Shown: in pieces, positions 49,776-59,954 of the stretch
Layout: each line of letters begins with the position of its first letter
Numbering within the stretch: the stretch's first letter is position 1
Assembly (NCBI RefSeq): GCF_002091715.1
Contig: NZ_BDAG01000009.1
Location: 62,001-126,000 of the forward strand
Source: Pseudomonas migulae NBRC 103157
GTDB lineage: Bacteria; Pseudomonadota; Gammaproteobacteria; Pseudomonadales; Pseudomonadaceae
Length of the DNA: 64,000 nucleotides
Direction: 5' to 3'
The notes under the pieces: generated by a model
Told to the model about the DNA's origin: nothing
Databases searched by the model: none
The model's input: only the letters and a program-made list of their open reading frames with translations
Translations under genes and position numbers: made by a program

Positions 49776-52700
49776 TTGTCCAATGTCACTCCGCCCCTGA
49801 TCCCCCGTGCGCCGACTGTCGCGCCTGGCGCCCCCCTGCGCGGAACCTTAAAGGGTGCGCTGGCGACACTCGTGCTGTTGCTGCTCGCCCTGCTGTTCTG
49901 GCAACTGCTGGATCAGCTGCATGAAACCCAGAAAAACCAGCGTCAGTACACCATCGACTACACCGCCGATCTGGCCGCGCAAGTCAGTCTGAACATGTCG
50001 CTCAACGCGCAGATCGCCCTCAACCTGCTACCGATCGTCGAACAGCCACAAACCGCCGACGAACAGCAGGAGTTGCTTCGCAAACTGCAAAAATCCCTGC
50101 CCGACCTGCTCAGCCTCGCGTTGTTGAGTCCCTCCGGCAAAATCCTCACGGACAGCGCCGCCGACAGCGAGGACGCCGACTACCTCTCCGAGCTGGTCCG
50201 TCACAGCCGACGCCAGGCCCACTATTTCAGCAACGCCGATAACGGCTCGATGGTGCACCTGCTGCTGCATCAGGCCAGCGGCAGCACTCGTGGCTACTGG
50301 GCCCTGCGCCTGAAACCGACCTTTTTCTCGTCACTGACCAAACAGAACGAAACCGGAATCCGCCCACTGTGGCTGGTGGAAAACCGTTTCAATCACCAGG
50401 TCATCAGCCGCGATGAATCGCAGCCCCTGGCCAAGCCGGGCGAACTGACCGAAGACGATGTGGCCAACAGCGTGCTGACGGTTCCGCTGAGCAGCAGCGA
50501 CTGGCAATTGCGCGGTTTGTTCGACCGCAAGCGCGTGATTGAAGAACTGTTGCCGGCGTTCATCGGCAAATGCCTGTTGGGACTGGCGCTCTCCCTGCTG
50601 CCGCTGATTGCCCTGCTGAACATGCGCCGCCGTCAGCGCCAGGTGACTGAAGGTCGTCGACGCTACAAGGATATTTTCGAAGGTACCGGCGTGGCGCTGT
50701 GTGTCCTGGACGTGTCGGGACTCAAGCCTGCGCTCGACAAAGCCCGGTTGCACAACAGCGAACAACTGCGCGGCTGGCTGGAATCAGCGGAACAACGGCA
50801 TCAATTGCTGCAGGAACTGCGCATCACCGAGGTCAACCAGGTTGCCCTGCAACTGCTCAACGTCAACACCTGCGAACACGCCTGGAAATTGCTGATCGAG
50901 GGCAACCCGCTGGAAGGCACCGCCATCGGCAATCAAGTGCTCGACGCGATGATCAACCAGCAGAAACAGCTTGAGCTGGAGATAAAACTCCCGGACGCCA
51001 CTGGCCGTGACCAGCACCTGTGGCTGGTGCTGCGCCTGCCGGAAAACCAGGACGACTATAAAGCGGTGATCCTGAGCATCAGCGACATCACCAGCCGCAA
51101 ACTCATCGAACTGTCGCTGCTCGAGCGTGAAGGCTTCTGGTCCGATGTGGTGCGCACGGTGCCGGATCACCTCTACGTGCAGGACGTGATCAGCCAGCGC
51201 ATGATCTTCAGCAACCACCACCTGGGCCAGACACTCGGCTACAACCGCACCGAGCTGCACCAGATGGGCGAGTACTTCTGGGAAATCCTTCTGCACCCCG
51301 AAGATGCCGACCACTACCATCGTTCACGCCAGACCCAGCGTCACGCGGGCTACACCCAATTGCTGCAATGCCAGCTGCGCTTCCGTCACCGGGACGGCAA
51401 CTGGCGGCGCTTCGACATTCGTGAGCAGGCGCTGGCGCGGGACAAGCATGACCAGGTCACGCGGATCATCGGTGTGGCCAAGGACATCACCGAACAGATC
51501 GAGGCCAGCGAGTCGCTGCGCGACAGCGAGCAGCGTTACCGGATGCTCGCCGAAAGCATCAGCGACGTGATCTTCTCCACCGACAGCAGGCTCTCGCTCA
51601 ACTACGTCAGCCCGTCGGTGCAGGCCGTGCTGGGTTACGACACCGACTGGATCTTCCAGAACGGCTGGCAGACGACCATTGCCAACCCTCAGCAATTGTC
51701 CGGCATTTACAGCCTGATGGACCGCGTCAGCAAAGCGCTGGATAAACCCGACCAACTGGCGCTGCTGCGCAGTCAGGTGCAAACCCAGCTGTTCCTGTTC
51801 GATTGCCTGCGGGCCGACGGGCGCAAGATTCCGATCGAGCTGCGTCTGGTGCTGGTCTGGGATGAACACGGCGCCTTCGAAGGCGTGCTCGGTGTCGGTC
51901 GCGACATCAGCCAGCAGCGCCGCGCCGAAAAAGACCTGCGCATGGCGGCCACGGTATTCGAACACTCGACCTCGGCGATCCTGATCACCGACCCGGCGGG
52001 CTACATCGTCCAGGCCAACGAAGCGTTCAGTCGCGTGAGCGGTTATGCGGTGGAGCAAGTGCTCGACCAGTTGCCGAACATGCTGACCGTCGACGAGCAG
52101 CAGGAAGCGCATCTGCGCTATGTGCTCAAGCAACTGAATCAGCACAGCACCTGGGAAGGCGAAGTCTGGCTCAAGCGCCGCAATGGCGAGCATTACCCGG
52201 CGTGGGTCGGCATCACGGCGGTGCTCGACGACGAAGGCGACCTGGCCAGTTACGTGTGCTTCTTCAGCGACATCAGCGAGCGCAAAGCCAGCGAACAACG
52301 GATTCACCGTCTCGCCTATTACGACGCCCTGACTCACTTGCCCAACCGCACGCTGTTCCAGGATCGCCTGCACACCGCGCTGCAATCGGCGGAACGGCAG
52401 AAGTCCTGGGTGGTGCTGATGTTCCTCGACCTGGACCGTTTCAAACCGATCAACGACTCCCTGGGGCACGCTGCCGGCGATCGCATGCTCAAGGAAATGG
52501 CCACGCGCCTGCTCGGTTGCGTCGATGACGACGACACCGTGGCACGCATGGGCGGCGACGAATTCACCTTGCTACTGCAACCGCGCATCAACCGGGAAAT
52601 CGCTCTGAACCGGGCGATTCACGTGGCGGAGCAGATCCTCGCCAGCCTGGTGAAACCGTTCGTGCTCGAAGGCCGCGAGTTTTTCGTCACCGCCAGTATC

Positions 52701-53624
52701 GGCATCGCCCTGAGTCCGCAGGACGGTAACGAACTCAGTCAGTTGATGAAGAACGCCGACACCGCGATGTACCACGCCAAGGAGCGCGGCAAGAACAACT
52801 TCCAGTTCTATCAGGCGGACATGAACGCCAGCGCCCTGGAGCGCCTGGAGCTGGAAAGCGACTTGCGCCACGCCCTGGAGCAAAACGAATTCGTTCTGTA
52901 CTACCAGCCGCAATTCAGCGGCGACGGCAAACGCCTGACCGGCACCGAAGCCTTGCTGCGCTGGCGTCATCCGCGCCGTGGCCTGGTACCGCCAGGGGAT
53001 TTCATTCCGGTGCTCGAAGAGCTGGGTCTCGTGGTGGACGTCGGCGACTGGGTGATCAGCGAGGCGTGCCGTCAGCTCAAGACCTGGCATCAGGCCAAGG
53101 TGCGGGTGCCGAAGGTGTCGGTGAACATTTCCGCACGACAGTTCTCCGACGGCCAGCTCGGCACGCGGATCGCCACCATCCTCAAGGAAACCGGCCTGCC
53201 GCCGGCATGCCTTGAGCTGGAACTGACCGAAAGTATCCTGATGCGCGAAGTCAGCGAGGCGATGCAGATTCTGGCCGGGCTGAAGAACCTCGGGCTGAGT
53301 ATTGCGGTCGACGACTTCGGCACCGGTTATTCGTCGCTCAACTACCTCAAGCAGTTCCCGATCGACGTGCTGAAAATCGACCGGACCTTTGTCGACGGAT
53401 TGCCGTCAGGCGAGCAGGATGCGCAGATTGCCCGAGCGATCATCGCCATGGCGCACAGCCTCAATCTGGCGGTGATTGCTGAAGGCGTGGAAACCCATGA
53501 GCAGCTCGACTTCCTGCGTGAGCATGGTTGCGATGAGGTTCAGGGGTATCTGTTCGGGCGTCCGATGCCGGCGGGGCGATTTGAAGCGCAGTTCAGTAAT
53601 GATGCGTTGTTCATGTTCGACTGA
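49776..53624 (+). CDS. morA: MorA-type c-di-GMP regulator: sensor, PAS repeats, GGDEF and EAL domains
   Basis: 1282 residues. Starts at TTG 49776 with GCAGGA seven bases upstream. Order: membrane helix (about 27-46), periplasmic sensor region, second helix (about 258-282), four PAS/PAC units (about 291-440, 451-580, 583-715, 723-845), GGDEF domain with intact GGDEF at 926-930, EAL domain with EALLRW at about 1058, TELTESILM and [10 protein letters not shown] at about 1179. Both catalytic motifs look active; the inhibitory RxxD site in front of GGDEF is replaced by Asp-rich sequence (DDDDTVARM). Lies between ettA and glyA like PA4601 morA, which controls motility and biofilm. Confidence 0.9.
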   Translation: MSNVTPPLIPRAPTVAPGAPLRGTLKGALATLVLLLLALLFWQLLDQLHETQKNQRQYTIDYTADLAAQVSLNMSLNAQIALNLLPIVEQPQTADEQQELLRKLQKSLPDLLSLALLSPSGKILTDSAADSEDADYLSELVRHSRRQAHYFSNADNGSMVHLLLHQASGSTRGYWALRLKPTFFSSLTKQNETGIRPLWLVENRFNHQVISRDESQPLAKPGELTEDDVANSVLTVPLSSSDWQLRGLFDRKRVIEELLPAFIGKCLLGLALSLLPLIALLNMRRRQRQVTEGRRRYKDIFEGTGVALCVLDVSGLKPALDKARLHNSEQLRGWLESAEQRHQLLQELRITEVNQVALQLLNVNTCEHAWKLLIEGNPLEGTAIGNQVLDAMINQQKQLELEIKLPDATGRDQHLWLVLRLPENQDDYKAVILSISDITSRKLIELSLLEREGFWSDVVRTVPDHLYVQDVISQRMIFSNHHLGQTLGYNRTELHQMGEYFWEILLHPEDADHYHRSRQTQRHAGYTQLLQCQLRFRHRDGNWRRFDIREQALARDKHDQVTRIIGVAKDITEQIEASESLRDSEQRYRMLAESISDVIFSTDSRLSLNYVSPSVQAVLGYDTDWIFQNGWQTTIANPQQLSGIYSLMDRVSKALDKPDQLALLRSQVQTQLFLFDCLRADGRKIPIELRLVLVWDEHGAFEGVLGVGRDISQQRRAEKDLRMAATVFEHSTSAILITDPAGYIVQANEAFSRVSGYAVEQVLDQLPNMLTVDEQQEAHLRYVLKQLNQHSTWEGEVWLKRRNGEHYPAWVGITAVLDDEGDLASYVCFFSDISERKASEQRIHRLAYYDALTHLPNRTLFQDRLHTALQSAERQKSWVVLMFLDLDRFKPINDSLGHAAGDRMLKEMATRLLGCVDDDDTVARMGGDEFTLLLQPRINREIALNRAIHVAEQILASLVKPFVLEGREFFVTASIGIALSPQDGNELSQLMKNADTAMYHAKERGKNNFQFYQADMNASALERLELESDLRHALEQNEFVLYYQPQFSGDGKRLTGTEALLRWRHPRRGLVPPGDFIPVLEELGLVVDVGDWVISEACRQLKTWHQAKVRVPKVSVNISARQFSDGQLGTRIATILKETGLPPACLELELTESILMREVSEAMQILAGLKNLGLSIAVDDFGTGYSSLNYLKQFPIDVLKIDRTFVDGLPSGEQDAQIARAIIAMAHSLNLAVIAEGVETHEQLDFLREHGCDEVQGYLFGRPMPAGRFEAQFSNDALFMFD

Positions 53625-53648
53625 AATTTGTAGTGCTGCAGATGGCCC

Positions 53649-53714
53649 CTTCGCGGGCAAGCCCGCTCCCACAGGGGATCGCATTCCAACTGTAGGAGCC
53701 GGCTTGCTGGCGAT
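53649..53714. repeat. Mixed pair of REPs of two types
   Basis: A reverse GCGGGCTTGCCCGCGAA-type arm (53650-53672) faces a forward GCCGGCTTGCTGGCGAT-type arm (53691-53714). The two types abut rather than forming one doublet. Confidence 0.85.
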
Positions 53715-53846
53715 GAGGCCTGCACAATCACCGCCAATCCCTGCATGAACACCACTTGTCTGCGACATGATGTCCTTTCATATGCCATCTAAAACCCATT
53801 GGGTTAGAATGCCCCCCTTTTCTGCCCCCGATCCTTGAGGACCGCC

Positions 53847-55100
53847 ATGTTCAGCCGTGATTTGACTATTGCCAAGTACGACGCCGATCTCTTTGCCGCC
53901 ATGGAGCAAGAAGCTCAGCGCCAGGAAGAGCACATTGAGCTGATCGCTTCGGAAAACTACACCAGCCCTGCGGTGATGGAAGCTCAAGGCTCGGTACTGA
54001 CCAACAAATACGCCGAAGGCTACCCGGGCAAGCGCTACTACGGTGGTTGCGAGTTCGTCGATATCGTTGAGCAACTGGCCATCGACCGCGCCAAAGAACT
54101 GTTCGGCGCCGATTACGCCAACGTTCAGCCGCACGCCGGCTCACAAGCCAACAGCGCCGTTTACCTGGCCCTGCTGCAAGCGGGCGACACCATCCTGGGC
54201 ATGAGCCTGGCTCACGGTGGTCACCTGACCCACGGTGCCAGCGTTTCCTCCTCCGGCAAGCTGTACAACGCCATTCAGTACGGCATCGACGGAAATGGCC
54301 TGATCGACTACGACGAAGTCGAGCGCCTGGCCGTTGAGCACAAGCCGAAAATGATCGTGGCCGGTTTCTCTGCCTACTCGCAGATCCTGGATTTCCCGCG
54401 CTTCCGCGAAATCGCTGACAAGGTTGGCGCCTACCTGTTCGTCGACATGGCCCACGTGGCCGGTCTGGTCGCCGCTGGCGTCTACCCGAACCCGGTACCA
54501 TTCGCTGACGTCGTGACCACCACCACTCACAAGACCCTGCGCGGTCCACGTGGCGGTTTGATCCTGGCTCGCGCCAACGCCGACATCGAGAAGAAGCTGA
54601 ACTCCGCGGTATTCCCGGGCGCCCAGGGTGGCCCGCTGGAGCACGTGATCGCTGCTAAAGCGATCTGCTTCAAGGAAGCGCTGCAGCCTGAGTTCAAGGC
54701 TTACCAGCAACAAGTAGTGAAAAACGCCCAGGCCATGGCCAGCGTATTCATCGAGCGCGGTTTCGACGTGGTTTCCGGCGGTACTGAAAACCACCTGTTC
54801 CTGCTGTCGCTGATCAAGCAGGAAATCTCCGGTAAAGACGCCGACGCCGCTCTGGGCAAAGCATTCATCACCGTGAACAAGAACTCCGTGCCAAACGATC
54901 CACGCTCCCCGTTCGTCACCTCCGGCCTGCGCTTCGGCACTCCGGCTGTGACCACTCGCGGCTTCAAGGAAGCAGAGTGCAAAGAGCTGGCCGGCTGGAT
55001 CTGCGACATCCTGGCTGATCTGAACAACGAAGCGGTGATCGACGCCGTTCGTGAGAAGGTCAAAGCCATCTGCAAGAAGCTGCCGGTGTACGGTGCTTAA
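53847..55100 (+). CDS. glyA: Serine hydroxymethyltransferase
   Basis: 417 residues. PLP enzyme interconverting serine and glycine with tetrahydrofolate. Seen: [58 protein letters not shown] and the PLP-lysine motif [16 protein letters not shown], and the C-terminal [25 protein letters not shown] 53847 is used ([19 protein letters not shown]); 53835 would add four residues. Pseudomonas carry several glyA copies; by neighbourhood this is the glyA3-type. Confidence 0.97.
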   Translation: MFSRDLTIAKYDADLFAAMEQEAQRQEEHIELIASENYTSPAVMEAQGSVLTNKYAEGYPGKRYYGGCEFVDIVEQLAIDRAKELFGADYANVQPHAGSQANSAVYLALLQAGDTILGMSLAHGGHLTHGASVSSSGKLYNAIQYGIDGNGLIDYDEVERLAVEHKPKMIVAGFSAYSQILDFPRFREIADKVGAYLFVDMAHVAGLVAAGVYPNPVPFADVVTTTTHKTLRGPRGGLILARANADIEKKLNSAVFPGAQGGPLEHVIAAKAICFKEALQPEFKAYQQQVVKNAQAMASVFIERGFDVVSGGTENHLFLLSLIKQEISGKDADAALGKAFITVNKNSVPNDPRSPFVTSGLRFGTPAVTTRGFKEAECKELAGWICDILADLNNEAVIDAVREKVKAICKKLPVYGA

Positions 55101-55122
55101 ACAGCCCTGTTAAACCGCAGTT

Positions 55123-55154
55123 AAAAAAAACCGGCACGTGTGCCGGTTTTTTTT
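55123..55154 (+). terminator. Terminator of glyA
   Basis: AAAAAAAACCGGCAC / GTGCCGGTTTTTTTT perfect hairpin 22 bases after the stop, marking the end of the conserved block. Confidence 0.92.
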
Positions 55155-55384
55155 CGTCTACCAGAAATACATCGCCCTCCATTAAACGTCAGACCTTATA
55201 GACAGTTATCGCCTATATAAACCTTGAAACAACAACACAGCACTTAACCAACAATTTACCTGCTAGTGTATTTAAACGAAAGCCGTAAAACTTACAACAC
55301 TTGCAACCCCCTGAGCCACTTTTCCAGCTCAAGGACAACAGACCCTATAAATATTTATTACATTACATGGAAGTAAAACAGACA

Positions 55385-55942
55385 ATGAGCAACCCAGATC
55401 CGCAACAATCGTTCACCGCGACACTCAAAATCAACGACAAAGCTGTATCGACAGCACAAAAGATACTGCAAAAAAAGATAGACGACCCGCGAACCAGCGA
55501 AGAACTACGTCAGCTCCACCAGGAAGAGCTCAAAAACACGCACAACCTCATTACATTCAGCGATTATTCGATGAATCCCGAGGAGTCGTTTTTCTTTGCT
55601 TATATCAATGGTGTCTACATCATCAAGATTAAAGGCAGGGATGGAAACTACAGAGACACATTAAGTATGGAAGGATCGCTGCGTAACTGGACTGTACATG
55701 ACGGCGGGGCGCCTACTTTTTTCCGTCTCAAGAACGCTAACGGCAAAAGCCTTAAAATGACTGACCTGTCAGAATCAAATGAACATGAGTTTTTACTGTA
55801 TAGCGGTCCTCAGGAGCGGCCTGTTTGCACTTACGGCGATGAGCCAGGCTTGCAAGTAATTACTGACTATCCCAACCGGGGCGGAGAACTTGCGACCTTC
55901 AAGATCAACATCACTACACGATACACTCCCAATGGCCATTGA
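55385..55942 (+). CDS. Unknown protein beside the lanthipeptide genes
   Basis: 185 residues from ATG 55385 (in-frame ATG 55367 lacks a ribosome site; GGAAG lies about 12 bases before 55385). No signal peptide or membrane helix. N-terminal helical part with lysine-rich ILQKKIDDPRTSEELRQLHQEELKNTH, then beta-rich sequence FFFAYINGVYIIKIKGRDGNY and FRLKNANGKSLKMTDLSESNEHEFLLYSGPQ, slightly reminiscent of a beta-trefoil/fascin-like repeat, but I assign no family. The gene is visibly AT-richer than glyA and lies in the accessory block, between two terminators and convergent to lanM. Likely acquired. Confidence 0.75.
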   Translation: MSNPDPQQSFTATLKINDKAVSTAQKILQKKIDDPRTSEELRQLHQEELKNTHNLITFSDYSMNPEESFFFAYINGVYIIKIKGRDGNYRDTLSMEGSLRNWTVHDGGAPTFFRLKNANGKSLKMTDLSESNEHEFLLYSGPQERPVCTYGDEPGLQVITDYPNRGGELATFKINITTRYTPNGH

Positions 55943-56021
55943 TCGTATCCAGCCGGACTCCGTTGTTTATGATCAGTAGCGGTTTAATCGCAGACCGCGA
56001 CTGAATCAATCCATAAGACAG

Positions 56022-56056
56022 CAAAAAAAACCGACCAATGATGGCCGGTTTTTTTG
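56022..56056. terminator. Bidirectional terminator between the unknown gene and lanM
   Basis: AAAAAAAACCGACCA ... TGGCCGGTTTTTTT hairpin with T tracts on both strands; it serves both convergent genes. Confidence 0.85.
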
Positions 56057-56071
56057 CAGTACCTGCGCAGG

Positions 56072-59000
56072 TCAGTCAGTCGATCGCGCGAAGTCGAGCG
56101 CTAACACATCCGGCAAACCGGCATCCACGGCGTGCAACAGAGCCTGACCGACGCCCGTGATCCCGAGCATCATGCCCAGGTCGGGAATGGTGTGTTCATC
56201 CAGAAAATCTTCATTGAAGAAATTATGAGCCACTTGGGAGAGCGCACACTTTACCTTTGCGATGCCCTGCTCATTGTTTGTGTCGCGATAGAACTTCAGC
56301 AAGCACATCAAATTGCCGAAATCACCATGACACAGGCTGTACCCGGAACCGAGGCTTTGCTCCCAGAGATGGCGTTCGCATCGCTCGGCATCCTGCTCGA
56401 GTTCAGCGTGGGTGGCGGCGCCCAGCGCTTCACTCATCGTCTGCGTCAACCCGCTTCGGGAAAGGAGAATACCGCCGTCGCCATGGCACCACTTTGTCGC
56501 GCACGCAGACTGTGCGTTTTCCCTCAGATCAAGCCAGAAACCATCGACCGTGAGGCGGTTTTCTGCCTGCAACCACTGGGTGATCAACTCTGCGAGCAAC
56601 GGATCTTTCGTGACGTTCCAAGCCTTGCCCATTGCCTGCAATACCCCGGAAATACCATGAGAAAAGCCCGTCCACAGCGGTTTACCCGTTGAGTGGAGCC
56701 GCAATGTTCCGTTGTCCAGTGTCAGTGCCGATTGAATGGCATGCGAGAGCTTTTCAATCAGGGAGCGCACTCCTTCACGTTCTTCGAGCTGATAGAGATT
56801 CACCAGAACGGTCAGGGCGCCACACCAACCTTGAATGAAATCGAATTCATCGCCTACACGCGGAAAGTCCATCAGTTTCAACAACAGTTCTTCGACGGTT
56901 GCCTGATAGGTCTTGCGGCCAGTTATCAACTCATAATTGACCAGCACGTAGAGGTAGGATGTCAGACCGAAATACGCACTGACTGCCAGCTTGTTTGGAA
57001 AATGCTCTTGGGAGTGATTGATCGTAAGCAGGATTCGCTCGGCCTCATCCCGGTAATGCGTCGCTCCACTGACCCGGAACAGACTCAGGTAGAAAATCGC
57101 CAGCCCCCCCATTCCGTTGTACAAACTATTGCCCATGTACGTTATGAAATTGCGTCTGGTGTGTGGATGCGTATCCATGAACGCCCAGCCAACATCGCCG
57201 TCCTCGCCTTCTATTCGGCATTTTTCAATGATTTCGGCAATGCGCATGGCGCCGTCGAGGTACTGCGCGCGGCCAAGATCGGGCACAGCTACAAGATGAT
57301 GGCTTCGATTAAGTGGTTCGCTGGCGCCGGGCAACAGACACGCCTGCAGTATCTGAATCTGGAACGCCTTGTCTTTGGGCGACAGCATTTCCAACTTGCG
57401 CCGGCAACTCTCAAAGGGGCGTTCAATCGGCAAAAGAGCAACGGTCTGTCCGTGGGCGTTGAGCAAATGGTCAGACAGCAAGGATTGAGTGAAACAAGGA
57501 AAATTGGCCTTCTTCAGCTCATTGATCTCGTGCCTGGGAATGTCGTATTCATTAAGCGTATCGCCGATATCGGACCACAAGGTCGCCAACAGCAAGTCAT
57601 GCTTCAGCTGACATTGGGTAAACCGGGGGTGAGTCATCATTGCGATAAAGTCAGCGTAGCGCTGGGTACTTTTGATCAGTACCCGGGACTTCAACCCTTG
57701 GGCATGCCTTTCCAGTAATTCGAGAATGGCATCTCGACGCTTGACGATTTCATCGTAACCAAGCTCGAAACCGCAGAAAAATGCGTCTCTGTAATCAGTG
57801 ACCGAACGCGTCTCGCCTGCAAAAACGGGCAGGTGCCGCATCATCGGGCGGTTGTCGACTTCATGCGGCTTCAAGCTATAAAAACCACCCTCAAGCACAA
57901 GCATTTTTCTGATGGCGACGAACTGCCGCTGCCGACTCAAGCCACTTTGGTCATTCTCCGAGCGTGCAGAATTAGGCACAAAACCTGTTGTAAACACCGA
58001 CTGGCTGTTGAGCTTGATGATCTTGAAAAGCGCCCGGCCATGAGGCACATCAACCTTTAAATCAACCATGGCCGGAGTGAACAGGCACTCCAGATCGATC
58101 ATTACCGGACTGCTGCCACAGGCAATGATATTTTCATAATGGAAGTCAATGCCGTTCAAGGCGTGGATCACTGCCACCTGAGCCCCAAGACGCTGAAAAA
58201 AAAGCGGTAAGTCGCTATCCGCTGCACACGGGACGTTTTCTATTTTTTCAATCCAGCAATGATCATCCAAAGAAACCATCAGGGGTGCGTAGACGGCGAA
58301 GCAGCTGTTGCCCGTCTGCGTGCGCAATTGCTCGAGCAAAGCACTGTAAAACAACGCTTCACGATTGTTTCTTGGCTTGAAAATCAGTTCATGACTACCA
58401 ACCCGCACGCAACAGACGGTTTCGCCGTTGGCATGAGCATCTCCTAGCCCCAGGGAGATCGCCCTAACACGCCTGTCGGACAAGGCAAAAGTGCTCTTGA
58501 GCTGTTGAAAGTCCTCGGCAAAACAAGTGAGGATTTTGTACAGGTACGCCGACGTATCTTCGATCCGTTCTACCAGCAACCGTGTCAGCACCGGATACGA
58601 TGCCAGGAAATGTGCCAGCCCCTCGCCTGCCAGTTCCTGATCAAAAGTGTCCAGATCCAGATCAGCGCCGTCAGCTAACCGGCTATTCAGATGATGAACC
58701 AGCGATTTCTCTGCCAGACTTTTAACCAGTAAAGTCAAGTGAGAGCGAATGGCAGGCAGAAACACTTCCACATCAATCCATTCACACATGTCTTTGTATC
58801 TAAGATCACTTTCAAAAACATGTTCCAACAAATCATACCAACGAGCATAAAATTTGCCGAACACGACTTTTTCGGCATCACTCTTCAGCAGCAATGAAGC
58901 AATCTTTTCAACTTGCGCTTCGAACGCGCCAGTCACTGGCGCATCTTTTTTTTTGCCAGAAGACAATGTATCTCGATATTCTTCCAGCAACGTCTTACGA

Positions 59001-59098
59001 TCGACACCAAAGTAACACCGAACAGCTTTATCATCATTGTGTAAAACATCGATCATTTTGCTCAGTGCGTCACATTCTTGCGCCTTTGCTGCGTTCAT
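56072..59098 (-). CDS. Class II lanthipeptide synthetase LanM
   Basis: 1008 residues. Bifunctional enzyme: the N-terminal DUF4135 dehydratase phosphorylates and eliminates Ser/Thr of the precursor, and the C-terminal LanC-like cyclase adds Cys thiols to form lanthionine. Seen: SLGLGDAHANGETVCCVRVG near residue 220, GIDFHYENI near 318 and PVMIDLECLF near 334 (kinase-like active site). In the cyclase, GISGVLQAMG, WCHGDGG with Cys871, and LCHGDFGN with Cys923-His924 give all three zinc ligands. Start 59098 follows the precursor gene; longer readings from 59224 run back through it. No fused protease or transporter domain. Confidence 0.92.
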   Translation of the reverse strand: MNAAKAQECDALSKMIDVLHNDDKAVRCYFGVDRKTLLEEYRDTLSSGKKKDAPVTGAFEAQVEKIASLLLKSDAEKVVFGKFYARWYDLLEHVFESDLRYKDMCEWIDVEVFLPAIRSHLTLLVKSLAEKSLVHHLNSRLADGADLDLDTFDQELAGEGLAHFLASYPVLTRLLVERIEDTSAYLYKILTCFAEDFQQLKSTFALSDRRVRAISLGLGDAHANGETVCCVRVGSHELIFKPRNNREALFYSALLEQLRTQTGNSCFAVYAPLMVSLDDHCWIEKIENVPCAADSDLPLFFQRLGAQVAVIHALNGIDFHYENIIACGSSPVMIDLECLFTPAMVDLKVDVPHGRALFKIIKLNSQSVFTTGFVPNSARSENDQSGLSRQRQFVAIRKMLVLEGGFYSLKPHEVDNRPMMRHLPVFAGETRSVTDYRDAFFCGFELGYDEIVKRRDAILELLERHAQGLKSRVLIKSTQRYADFIAMMTHPRFTQCQLKHDLLLATLWSDIGDTLNEYDIPRHEINELKKANFPCFTQSLLSDHLLNAHGQTVALLPIERPFESCRRKLEMLSPKDKAFQIQILQACLLPGASEPLNRSHHLVAVPDLGRAQYLDGAMRIAEIIEKCRIEGEDGDVGWAFMDTHPHTRRNFITYMGNSLYNGMGGLAIFYLSLFRVSGATHYRDEAERILLTINHSQEHFPNKLAVSAYFGLTSYLYVLVNYELITGRKTYQATVEELLLKLMDFPRVGDEFDFIQGWCGALTVLVNLYQLEEREGVRSLIEKLSHAIQSALTLDNGTLRLHSTGKPLWTGFSHGISGVLQAMGKAWNVTKDPLLAELITQWLQAENRLTVDGFWLDLRENAQSACATKWCHGDGGILLSRSGLTQTMSEALGAATHAELEQDAERCERHLWEQSLGSGYSLCHGDFGNLMCLLKFYRDTNNEQGIAKVKCALSQVAHNFFNEDFLDEHTIPDLGMMLGITGVGQALLHAVDAGLPDVLALDFARSTD

Positions 59099-59149
59099 GA
59101 TGTTCACTCGACATTCAGAAGACAGGCAAACCTGACTCTTGTTGGGAAA

Positions 59150-59173
59150 CAAGGCGGGCCAGAGCCCGCCTTG
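59150..59173 (-). promoter_or_regulatory. Hairpin between lanA and lanM (attenuator candidate)
   Basis: CAAGGCGGGC / GCCCGCCTTG, ten perfect pairs with a four-base loop, followed by TTTCCC on the minus strand. It could stop part of the transcripts after lanA, so precursor is made in excess over enzyme, as in other lantibiotic operons. Confidence 0.65.
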
Positions 59174-59178
59174 AATTA

Positions 59179-59337
59179 TTACGGGAGGCAGCAGCCGAGT
59201 GCGGTGCATGACAGGGTCGAGCAACTCAGAGTAGTGTCACAACCTACTTCAGCTGCAACAATAGCGTTACCAGAACTCACATAAGACTGGAAATCCGCAC
59301 CAAACTCACCGGACAGATCCAAAATTAGCTCTTGCAT
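59179..59337 (-). CDS. Lanthipeptide precursor peptide LanA
   Basis: 52 residues, ATG 59337 with a strong AGGAG site eight bases before it, stop TAA followed by a second TAA. Acidic leader starting MQELILDLSGEFGADF, then a cysteine-rich C-terminus CDTTLSCSTLSCTALGCCLP (residues 33-52) with five Cys (33, 39, 44, 49, 50) and seven Ser/Thr. It lies 80 bases before lanM on the same strand. The leader lacks a clear Gly-Gly, so the cleavage point is uncertain; candidates are after Ala28-Ala29 or after Gly32. Composition, position and partner make it a precursor with high probability; the product is unknown. Confidence 0.85.
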   Translation of the reverse strand: MQELILDLSGEFGADFQSYVSSGNAIVAAEVGCDTTLSCSTLSCTALGCCLP

Positions 59338-59954
59338 GTAGTATCTCCTGATAAAATAATTATTCGCCTTAGGTGGCGAAAATCGAAATTACCATCTACT
59401 AGCCACAATCATCTCTCTTTAAATGAAACGAAATGCTTACAACCTTCTTACTGACCGAGCCCCCACCACAACCACAATAAACAACTTAGATATCCACCCT
59501 CTTAACACCTTGTAAAACTCAGACGCGCTGCCAGCCGTCCAAGCCAATAAAACCTGTCCCTGAATTACTTTCCTGATATTACAAAAACCTGAATTGGTAA
59601 TCGCTTGGTGCCATAACACCTGGCTCAATCAAAACGTTGGAACGTTCAGCTTAATATCCATTTACAACCTTATGCCCATGAACACTCATCACCGCCCATT
59701 TTTGACGCCGACTGTTGACGATATTCCTGTGAGCGTTGCGTCGGTCCTTGGTCACCATCGTTGAAAAACCCAATTCCGCTGGCCAACCACTGGTCAGACC
59801 GGTCATGCCAATTTCTCGATTTCCTCTTGTATTCCCAAAAAATCCCAGCGTAGACTGCGCCTGCACTGGACATACCGGTAAGACCACAATAATTAAGTCC
59901 TGAATCCGATGCGCCCCGCGCACGGCAGCCAGGACACCGACCAGGATTCCTCCC
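59338..59954. other. Intergenic region between divergent lanA and the transporter gene
   Basis: 617 bases, AT-rich on the lanA side. Contains a 5' UTR hairpin TTCGCC-ACCTAA-GGCGAA (59363-59380) before lanA, a palindromic AACGTTGGAACGTT at 59633-59646, and the transporter promoter region. Two open frames (near 59437-59628 and 59651-59956, minus) lack ribosome sites or recognisable sequence and are not annotated. Confidence 0.5.
59790..59856 (+). promoter_or_regulatory. Putative promoter and FCD-regulator operator of the transporter
   Basis: Operator candidate CTGGTCAGACCGG (59790-59802), an inverted GGT-CAG-ACC close to the FadR-family TnGTnnnACnA pattern. Downstream TTGTAT (59827-59832), 18-base spacer, TAGACT (59851-59856). 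Two GntR/FCD regulator genes follow the transporter, consistent with local control. Confidence 0.5.
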
